From an uncultured Gemmatimonadota bacterium (lineage in GTDB: Bacteria > Gemmatimonadota > Gemmatimonadetes > Gemmatimonadales > Gemmatimonadaceae): a stretch of 15,290 bases of DNA. The stretch spans positions 1 through 15,290 of the forward strand of contig CAMLEQ010000037.1 in the NCBI GenBank assembly GCA_946479015.1, written 5' to 3'. Every line of letters starts with the position of its first letter. The first letter of the stretch is position 1. Shown piece by piece: positions 8,191 through 14,188 of the stretch. The translations under genes and the position numbers were made by a program. The notes below the pieces were generated by a model, which was not told the DNA's origin, did not search any database, and saw nothing but the letters and a program-made list of their open reading frames with translations.

Positions 8191-8879
8191 GCCTGGAGCA
8201 CATCGGCATCGGCGTCGAGGAGACGCTGTGCGATCCGCCCCGCGGCTGCGGGGTCCCGTTTCTCGATGGCGCGCAGCAGATCGTGGTGCAGCTTCGTGGT
8301 GTCGATGGACGAGATGAGCGGATCGCGCGCGATCTGGCTCAAGGCGTCGCGCAGGTTGGCGGCGAACGCGCGGTAGAGATCCGCGAGCACGGGGTTCTGT
8401 GAGGCGAGCGCGATGCCGGTATGGAACTCGACGTCCAGCTCCACCGCGCGGGGCGTATCGCCGCGCGCGCGGGCGGCATCTCGCTCCTCGAGCAGCCGGC
8501 GCAGGACGGCGGCGTCGGCGTCGGAGCGGCGCTCCGCCGCGAGGCGCGCGGCCTCCATCTCGAGGGGGCGCCGGACCTCGTAGACGTGGAGAATCGCGGC
8601 GCGCTGGAGCCGCCGGTCCAGCGACTCGGCGACGCCGGGGTGGGCACGCACGTACGTCCCGTCGCCCTGCCGGACGTCGAGGAGCCCGGCGTGCGCGAGC
8701 GCCGCGACCGCCTCGCGGACCGTGGTGCGGCTGACGCCGAACGATGCCGTGAGCTCCCCTTCGGTGGGGAGGCGGTCGCCGGGCGCGAGTCGTCCGAGCG
8801 AGATCTCCTCCTGGAGGTGCTCGATCACGCCGTCGACCAGGCGCCGGCGCGCGAGGGGGCGGGGGGGCGGCTTCATCAT
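8079..8879 (-). CDS. GntR-family transcriptional regulator, FCD (FadR) subfamily
   Basis: The 266-aa protein begins with MMKPPPRPLARRRLVDGVIEH. It has a winged helix-turn-helix at about residues 14-78, including LPTEGELTASFGVSRTTVREAV and the wing GDGTYVR. An alpha-helical FCD ligand domain follows at about 97-232, starting YEVRRPLEMEAARLAAERR. FCD metal/ligand residues seen are Asp149 and His153 (LDVEFHTGIA) and His198/His199 (LHHDLLRAI); the usual third His of this fold appears to be Leu near residue 220 (RLLDAD). Such proteins repress or activate sugar-acid, fatty-acid or organic-acid genes. Residues 235-266 are an Arg/Gly-rich tail encoded by the repeat DNA at the 3' end and are probably not part of the fold. 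Either of the two first ATGs may be used. It is divergent from the outer-membrane gene at 8985, its likely target. Confidence 0.9.
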   Translation of the reverse strand: MMKPPPRPLARRRLVDGVIEHLQEEISLGRLAPGDRLPTEGELTASFGVSRTTVREAVAALAHAGLLDVRQGDGTYVRAHPGVAESLDRRLQRAAILHVYEVRRPLEMEAARLAAERRSDADAAVLRRLLEERDAARARGDTPRAVELDVEFHTGIALASQNPVLADLYRAFAANLRDALSQIARDPLISSIDTTKLHHDLLRAIEKRDPAAAGRIAQRLLDADADVLQAALAPRRGARDAGRGARDARGTREAGSGRRRGPGARG

Positions 8880-8913
8880 CGGTTCATACTACGACATCCG
8901 CGGAGGCCCCGCC

Positions 8914-8945
8914 AACGGGGCACGCCGGGGAAGGCGTGCCCCGTT
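8914..8945. repeat. 13-bp perfect hairpin in the divergent intergenic region
   Basis: AACGGGGCACGCC at 8914-8926 pairs perfectly with 8933-8945 across a 6-nt loop GGGGAA. It lies between two divergent starts, so it is not needed to end either gene. If the regulator is transcribed from near the palindrome, the hairpin would sit in its 5' leader. On neither strand is it followed by a good T run. Confidence 0.75.
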
Positions 8946-8950
8946 CGCTC

Positions 8951-8985
8951 TTGCGGCGCAAATTCATCATACGTATGATGAATTA
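8951..8985 (+). promoter_or_regulatory. Candidate promoter giving a leaderless transcript
   Basis: TTGCGG at 8951-8956 (3 of 6 matches to a sigma-70 -35) and TATGAT at 8974-8979 (5 of 6 matches to TATAAT) are 17 bp apart. Transcription would begin about 6-7 nt past the -10, i.e. at or next to the ATG at 8985. No Shine-Dalgarno can be seen in the 24 nt before the ATG, which are occupied by the palindrome. A leaderless mRNA for the outer-membrane gene is therefore inferred. Confidence 0.5.
8961..8984. promoter_or_regulatory. 24-bp perfect palindrome, probable GntR operator
   Basis: The sequence is AATTCATCAT, then ACGT, then ATGATGAATT, symmetric over all 24 bases and A/T-rich in an otherwise strongly GC-rich region. 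It ends one base before the ATG at 8985 and contains the putative -10 TATGAT on each strand. FCD-type GntR regulators bind short A/T-flanked palindromes in the promoters of adjacent divergent genes, so the regulator starting at 8879 is the natural candidate to bind here. Its binding would block the outer-membrane gene and possibly its own gene. Confidence 0.72.
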
Positions 8986-11693
8986 TGAACGTACGTCTCC
9001 CGGTCGCGGCCCTCCTGCTCACCGCGCTCGCCGCGCTCGCCGCGCCCGCCATGCTCCGGGCCCAGGCCGTCCACCCGCTCCCCGCCCCCACGGTGCATGC
9101 CGCCCGCCTGCGGGGGCGCATCACCCTCGACGGACGCCTCGACGACACCGCGTGGGCGCGCGCGGAGCCGGCCGCCGGATTCCGGCAGCACGAACCCGCC
9201 GACGGTAGTCCCGCCACGCAGCGCACCGAGGTCCGATTCCTCTACGACCACGACGCGCTCTACATCGGCGCCCGCATGTACGATGCGCTCGGCGCCGCCG
9301 GCGTCCGCACCCGCCTCGCCAGACGCGATGAGGACGATGGCGATGACCACTTCGCCATCGTCCTCGACACGTATCACGACCACCTCGGCCGGCTCTACCT
9401 GCAGGTGAACCCCGCCGGCGTGCGGCGCGATGCGCTGGGGCTCGGCACCAGCAACCCCGATTTCTCCTGGGACGGCGTGTGGCAGGCGGCCACCCGCATC
9501 GACTCCCTCGGCTGGACGGCGGAGATCCGCATCCCGTTCTCGACGCTCCGCTATCCCGCCGGCGACGTGCAGATCTGGGGACTCCAGCTCTGGCGGTACG
9601 TCCAGCGGCTCAACGAGACGTCGCAGTGGTCCTACTGGACCAGACACGATGCCGGCGGCCCCGCGTTCTTCGGCCACCTGGCGGGCATCGAGCCGCCGCG
9701 CCGGGTGGTGCACGCCGAGGTGCTCCCGTACACGCTCGTGCAGTGGCGCAACACGGAGCGGTCCTCCCCGCTGTGCGCTTCGGTCGCGTGCGGCCCGACG
9801 ACGGGCGTGCGCGCCGGCGCCGACCTGCGCGCCACCATCGGCGGCACGGCGGTCACCGCCACGCTGAACCCGGATTTCGGACAGGTCGAGCTCGACCCGG
9901 CGGTGCTCAACCTCACCGCCTCGGAGAGCTACTTCGAGGAGAAGCGACCGTTCTTCCTCCAGGAGGCCGGCCTCTTCGACTTCGGCGCGACCGCCTGCTT
10001 CGTGTGCAGCACGTACGTGCCGGTGAACTTGTACTACTCGCGGCGCATCGGGCACGCGCCGACACTCCAGCCGCCGAGCAGCCTCGATCCGCCCTCGGCG
10101 ACCCGCGTCCTGGGCGCCGCGCGCGTGGGAAGCCAGACCGCCGGCGGGTGGTCGTTCGGCGCGATCGAGGCCGTCACCGCGGAGGCGAAGGCCACCGTGC
10201 TCGAGGCATCGGGCGATGCGGTGCCGATGCATGTCGAGCCGGAGGCCAACTACGCGACGGCGCGCGTCAAGCGACGACTCCTCGATGGCGACCTCACCAT
10301 CGGGAGCGCGATCACGTCGATCGACCGCCGCCTGAGCGCGGCGGCGGATTCGACGCTCCGTCGCCTTCTCCCGGCCACGGCACGCGCCGGCGGCATCGAC
10401 CTCGACGCGTGGTGGGGCGCGCACCGGTACCACGGCACCGTGACCGCCGCGGTGTCGAGCATCCGAGGCGACACGGCCGCCATCGCCGGCGCGCAGCGAT
10501 CGAGCGTGCACTACTTCCAACGTCCCGGGCGGCACGCACGCGCCGGGGTGTTCGACGACCGCTACGATCCCACCCGGACCAGTCTCGATGGCTACATGAC
10601 GAGCGCGCGGCTGGCCCGGGAGGCCGGCGCGTGGGCATGGGAGGGTGGCGCGGAGCTCCTCAGCCCGGGCTTCGAGGTGAACGACCTCGGCTTCCTCACG
10701 ACGGCCGGCGTGCAGTGGTACGGCGCGGATCTCCAGCGGAACTTCACGCGTCCCACACGCGCCTACCAGAGTCTGGCGGCAACCGCCGGGGTGGAGCTCA
10801 CCCGGAACTTCGATGGCGATGTCGTCTCGAAGGAGGCGCACGCCATGCTGTCGTACGTCACGCCGTCGTTCTGGACCGTGGAGATCACGGGGCGGGCCCT
10901 CCCCGCGCACTACGATGACCGGCTGACGCGTGGTGGCCCGACGGTGCGCGATCCGAGCGGCGGAAGCATCGACGTGCGCGTGATCTCCGATCCGCGTGAT
11001 GCGACCGGGATCGATGCGTGGGCCCACTCGTCATGGGACGGGCACGGTGGCCGCGATCTGCATCTGGCGCCGACCGTCACGCTGCGTCCGGCGAGCTGGA
11101 TGCGCCTCGAGCTGACGGCGGATGGAGAGCTCGCGACCGTGGCCGATCAGTACGTGACCGCGGTGCCCGACAGCACCGCCGGGAGCTTCGGCGGGACGCG
11201 CTACGTCTTCGCCAGGCTCGCGCGGCGGACGCTGGCGCTCGAGGCGCGCGTCGGGCTCACGTTCTCGCCGCGGCTCTCGCTGGACCTGTATGCGCAGCCC
11301 TTTCTCGCGTCCGGCGCGTACGACGCGTACGGCGAGTACGCGGCGCCCCGACGCGCCGCCCGGCTCACGTACGGGATCGATGAGGGCACGATCACGTCGG
11401 AGCCTGCCGCGCCCGGCGAGGCGCGCGAGCTCGTCGTCGACCCCGACGGTGATGGCCCGGCGGCGCCGTACCGCCTGACGGCGCCGGACTTCTCCCGCGG
11501 CTCGCTCCGCGGCAACGCCGTGCTCCGATGGGAGTATCGCCCCGGTTCCACGCTCTATCTCGCCTGGACCCAGACGCGGGAGGACGATGGCGCGATGGGG
11601 AATCTCATCCCCGGCCGGGATGCACGAGCCCTCTTCGCCACGGCGCCGCGGAACGTCGTGCTGCTCAAGGCGAGCTATCGGATGGCGTGGTGA
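8985..11693 (+). CDS. Outer-membrane protein with CBM9-like N-terminal domain and DUF5916 barrel
   Basis: The 902-aa product starts with a signal peptide (MNVRLPVAALLLTALAALAA..., probable cleavage near ALRAQA, residues 26-28). About residues 42-210 fit the family-9 carbohydrate-binding-like domain that opens DUF5916 proteins: ITLDGRLDDTAWARAEP, RTEVRFLYDHDALYIGARMYD, and WTAEIRIPFSTLRYP. The following part carries the DUF5916 signature NPDFGQVELDPAVLNLTASESYFEEKRPFFLQ (near residues 295-330). The remaining beta-rich sequence ends KASYRMAW, with the terminal aromatic residue typical of outer-membrane barrels. Two cysteine pairs are present, Cys264/Cys269 and Cys338/Cys341. No catalytic function is established for this family; a surface carbohydrate- or peptide-related role is only a guess. 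The ATG abuts the palindrome, and a terminator-like hairpin follows. Confidence 0.87.
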   Translation: MNVRLPVAALLLTALAALAAPAMLRAQAVHPLPAPTVHAARLRGRITLDGRLDDTAWARAEPAAGFRQHEPADGSPATQRTEVRFLYDHDALYIGARMYDALGAAGVRTRLARRDEDDGDDHFAIVLDTYHDHLGRLYLQVNPAGVRRDALGLGTSNPDFSWDGVWQAATRIDSLGWTAEIRIPFSTLRYPAGDVQIWGLQLWRYVQRLNETSQWSYWTRHDAGGPAFFGHLAGIEPPRRVVHAEVLPYTLVQWRNTERSSPLCASVACGPTTGVRAGADLRATIGGTAVTATLNPDFGQVELDPAVLNLTASESYFEEKRPFFLQEAGLFDFGATACFVCSTYVPVNLYYSRRIGHAPTLQPPSSLDPPSATRVLGAARVGSQTAGGWSFGAIEAVTAEAKATVLEASGDAVPMHVEPEANYATARVKRRLLDGDLTIGSAITSIDRRLSAAADSTLRRLLPATARAGGIDLDAWWGAHRYHGTVTAAVSSIRGDTAAIAGAQRSSVHYFQRPGRHARAGVFDDRYDPTRTSLDGYMTSARLAREAGAWAWEGGAELLSPGFEVNDLGFLTTAGVQWYGADLQRNFTRPTRAYQSLAATAGVELTRNFDGDVVSKEAHAMLSYVTPSFWTVEITGRALPAHYDDRLTRGGPTVRDPSGGSIDVRVISDPRDATGIDAWAHSSWDGHGGRDLHLAPTVTLRPASWMRLELTADGELATVADQYVTAVPDSTAGSFGGTRYVFARLARRTLALEARVGLTFSPRLSLDLYAQPFLASGAYDAYGEYAAPRRAARLTYGIDEGTITSEPAAPGEARELVVDPDGDGPAAPYRLTAPDFSRGSLRGNAVLRWEYRPGSTLYLAWTQTREDDGAMGNLIPGRDARALFATAPRNVVLLKASYRMAW

Positions 11694-11715
11694 CGGACTG
11701 ACGCACCCGGATGCA

Positions 11716-11744
11716 CGAAAGCCCCCCATGCGAGAGGGCTTTCG
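11716..11744 (+). terminator. Hairpin terminator after the DUF5916 gene
   Basis: CGAAAGCCC at 11716-11724 pairs with GGGCTTTCG at 11736-11744 around an 11-nt loop. It lies 22 nt past the stop codon. As at 404-445, the A and T tracts sit in the base of the stem; both hairpins share the ACGAAAGCCCCC word on the left arm. Confidence 0.72.
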
Positions 11745-12210
11745 CGTCCTGCTTCGGAGTACTCGTTCACGATACTGCCCCACCCTCCGCCGCCCGGCGG
11801 AGGCCCTGCGCGTGCCGCGCCTCGGAGGAAACACGGCACGTCTCCCGTCGTGCGCAAACCATCCGTACGGCAACTGCAACTCCCACCCAACTGCAACTCC
11901 CACCCACCTTCCACTTCAGCCCCTACTGCAACTGCTCGTTCACTCCACTCGTGCTATAAGACATACGAGGGGCGTGATTCCCCTACACTCCGCGCGAAAT
12001 TCGCGTGCGGCGAGGCCAATCGGCGTGTAGGCATCTCCCGCGGGCCGCGTGTCCCATCCGTGACTCCCGCGCAACGCGCGGAAGGGCGCGCCGGTGCGCG
12101 CTCCCCGCCGCTGCCAGCCGCACCCGCCGCCGCGCCGACCGCGCCGGCTGTTTCCGTCCCTCAGCACCTCGGTGCAGTGGACAATGGACCCTCGATGAGC
12201 GTACTCTCTC
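11745..12210. other. Gene-free region upstream of the ECF sigma gene
   Basis: No convincing gene is seen in these 466 nt; open frames here are short or Arg/Pro-rich by-products of GC content. The left half is less GC-rich and holds the 17-nt direct repeat at 11872-11905. TATAAG at 11955-11960 could be a -10 box but has no good -35. A symmetric CGCGAA-A-TTCGCG occurs at 11993-12005. Short hairpins with 6-bp GC arms lie at 12067-12081 and 12086-12101. The region probably contains the promoter and a long leader for the sigma gene. Confidence 0.45.
11872..11905. repeat. Two tandem copies of a 17-nt repeat
   Basis: AACTGCAACTCCCACCC occurs at 11872-11888 and again at 11889-11905, exact and directly adjacent. 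A partial copy, ACTGCAACTG, follows at about 11925-11934. The repeat lies 300 nt upstream of the sigma gene. Confidence 0.9.
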
Positions 12211-12888
12211 ATGGCCCGCGCTGACGCCGCCCCCGGCGTCGCTCCGCGGCCCGCGCTCTCGCGCGCCGATGTGCCCGCCCCACTCCCCGCGTTGCGCCTC
12301 GTCATCCCCGCCTCCAGCGATCCTCACGATTCGGGTTCCGAGATCGAGCTGGCCCGCCGCATCCGCGGCGGCGACGCGGCGGCGTTCGAGACGCTGTTCT
12401 CCTCCTACTACGAGCCGCTGCTGCGCTTCGCCTTCGGCTACGTGAAGTCGCGCGGCGTGGCCGAGGAGCTCGTCCAGGAGGTGTTCTTCCATCTCTGGGC
12501 GCTGCGCGAGCGCTGGGAGGTGCAGGACACGGTGAGCGCGTACCTCTACGCCAGTACCCGAAATCACGCCCTGAACTGGCTGCGCCGCGGCGCGGTCGAG
12601 CGGCGATGGGCGGAGCGCGTGGAAGCCGGAGGTGCCGCCGAGGCCACGCTCGCGCGCAGCGAGCACGCCGACGAGCGTCTGCGCCTCGCCGAGCTCGATG
12701 CCGCCATCCGCGAGGCCATCGACCGGCTCCCGCCGCGCTGTCGCGAGACGTTCGTGCTGAGCCGGCATCATCACCTCACGTACGAGCAGATCGCCGAGGT
12801 CATGGGCATCTCGGTGAAGACGGTGCAGGAGCAGATCGCCCGCGCGTTGCGCGCGCTCCGCGTGGGCCTTGCCGCGTGGCTCGAGTGA
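12211..12888 (+). CDS. ECF sigma-70 factor, FecI/Bacteroidetes-expansion type
   Basis: The 225-aa protein has sigma region 2 at about residues 55-126 (GDAAAFETLFSSYYEPLLRFAF, then AEELVQEVFFHLW, and YLYASTRNHALNWLRR). Region 4 is at about 163-217 (IDRLPPRCRETFVLSRHHHLTYEQIAEVMGISVKTVQEQIARALR), whose HTH recognises the -35 element. No region 1 or 3 is present, as in ECF factors. It should direct RNA polymerase to the promoter of a surface-transport gene set. The N-terminal 40 residues are Pro/Ala-rich and unlike the family, so the start is uncertain: the ATG at 12211 has no visible Shine-Dalgarno and a GTG at 12271 is possible. A FecR-type gene begins 103 nt downstream, giving the usual sigma/anti-sigma pair. 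Confidence 0.9.
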   Translation: MARADAAPGVAPRPALSRADVPAPLPALRLVIPASSDPHDSGSEIELARRIRGGDAAAFETLFSSYYEPLLRFAFGYVKSRGVAEELVQEVFFHLWALRERWEVQDTVSAYLYASTRNHALNWLRRGAVERRWAERVEAGGAAEATLARSEHADERLRLAELDAAIREAIDRLPPRCRETFVLSRHHHLTYEQIAEVMGISVKTVQEQIARALRALRVGLAAWLE

Positions 12889-12991
12889 GCCGGACAGCGT
12901 CCTCGCGTGCGCTCGATCACTGGCCGGAGGCGCACGTAGGCATGTGCCGCCCCGACGCGTGTCGTTGACGTAGGCCGAACGGAAACGCGAC

Positions 12992-14188
12992 ATGAGCGAC
13001 GAGATCGACTGGGTACGATTGACCGACTGTCTGGCGGGGCGTGCTTCGCTGGCCGAGCGGGCCGCGCTCGAGCGCTGGGCGCGCGAAGCGCCGGAGCGCG
13101 AGCGCGCGCTCGCCGAGGCACGCACCCTGTGGGAGCGCGCGAGCGCGCTGCGCGAGCCGGTCGGAGAGGTGGCGGAGGGGGACGTGCGCCGCGCGTGGGC
13201 CGCGCTGTCGGCGCGGATCGATGCCGAGACGCGGGAGCCGGTGCCGGCGGGCGCCGGCGTTTCAGCCGCTCCGGTGGGCGGGCGCCGGGCGTTCCGCGCG
13301 GGCGGCTTGTTCGCCCCGCCGCGCCGCGGTAGCCGCGTCACCCGCACGGTGCTGCGTGCCGCCGCGGTGATCGTCGCCGCCCTGGGTGGCGCGATCGCCG
13401 TTCGCGGCCTGGCGCGCCGGCCGATCCCCGCCGCCGCGCCGGTGGTGCGCGAGATCGCCACCGGGCGCGGACAGCGCGCGGAGGTCCGGCTCGCCGATGG
13501 CTCTCGTGTGGTGCTCGGTGTGGACAGCCGGCTGCGCTGGCCCACGACGTTCGGCAGCCGGCAGCGCGATGTGGAGCTGGAGGGAGAGGCGCTCTTCACC
13601 GTCGCCCACGACGCCGCACGGCCGTTCGTGGTGCGCTCGGCGAACGCCGTCATCCGCGACATCGGGACGGAGTTCGGCGTCCACGCCTACGCCGGGGAGT
13701 CCCGCGTGCGCGTGGCGGTGCGCAGCGGCGCCGTGGCGATCGCTCCGGCACGCGACACGAGCACGCATCGCGCGCTGCTCCACGCCGGCGACCTGGCCAC
13801 GCTCGCCGCCGACGGCGCGCTCCGCGTGGAGCACGACGCCGATGTCGAGCGCGAGCTCGCCTTCGCCGACGGGCGCCTCGAGTTCGCCGACACGCCGATG
13901 TCCGAGGTCGCCCGCACGCTCGAGCGATGGTACGACGTGCGGGTGATCGTCGACGACGCGCTCGCCACGGCGAAGATCAGCGCGCCGTTCGAGCGCGACA
14001 CGGAGCTGAGCACCGTGCTCCGCGTGCTCGGCGGCGCGCGCGGCGCCCCCGGCACCCCGCCGGGGCGCACCCGGCACAACGAAGTCCGCCCCGGAGCCAC
14101 CACACACACAACACAACGCGGAGGGGGAGCAGGATGCGGGCTCCACACGCCATCGCGCGCCCGTGCGTCATCGCGCTGCTGTCCCTGA
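12992..14188 (+). CDS. FecR-type anti-sigma factor, inner-membrane
   Basis: The 398-aa protein has the layout of FecR regulators. A cytoplasmic N-terminal part (about 1-115; WVRLTDCLAGRASLAERAALERWAREAPE) would hold the sigma factor. One transmembrane helix lies at about 120-138 (VLRAAAVIVAALGGAIAV). The periplasmic FecR domain spans about 150-251 (REIATGRGQRAEVRLADGSRVVLG, ELEGEALFTVAHD, IRDIGTEFGVHAY) and a C-terminal DUF4974-like domain about 285-345 (LEFADTPMSEVARTLERWYDVRVIV). From about residue 349 on the sequence becomes low-complexity and loses family likeness. The frame stays open until 14188, 55 nt into the receptor gene, because no stop codon occurs in any frame between about 14010 and 14134. 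It should transmit the receptor's signal to the sigma factor encoded before it. Confidence 0.88.
   Translation: MSDEIDWVRLTDCLAGRASLAERAALERWAREAPERERALAEARTLWERASALREPVGEVAEGDVRRAWAALSARIDAETREPVPAGAGVSAAPVGGRRAFRAGGLFAPPRRGSRVTRTVLRAAAVIVAALGGAIAVRGLARRPIPAAAPVVREIATGRGQRAEVRLADGSRVVLGVDSRLRWPTTFGSRQRDVELEGEALFTVAHDAARPFVVRSANAVIRDIGTEFGVHAYAGESRVRVAVRSGAVAIAPARDTSTHRALLHAGDLATLAADGALRVEHDADVERELAFADGRLEFADTPMSEVARTLERWYDVRVIVDDALATAKISAPFERDTELSTVLRVLGGARGAPGTPPGRTRHNEVRPGATTHTTQRGGGAGCGLHTPSRARASSRCCP

Noticed and set aside
8967..11027. 686-codon minus-strand frame under the DUF5916 gene
   Set aside because: It starts inside the palindrome and reads as low-complexity Arg/Gly/Val sequence; the plus-strand frame has a signal peptide and family signatures.
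12195..12224. Nine-codon frame MSVLSHGPR just before the sigma gene
   Set aside because: It overlaps the sigma start and could be a coupling mini-gene, but it has no ribosome binding site and nothing supports its translation.
11983..13662. 559-codon minus-strand frame across sigma and fecR
   Set aside because: Shadow frame of two recognisable genes and their spacer, with no domain.
14030..14134. Frameshift in the end of fecR
   Set aside because: The tail contains RHNEVRPG, which still resembles the family's final strand in the current frame, and no alternative frame gives a stop before the receptor ATG, so a frameshift is not demonstrated.
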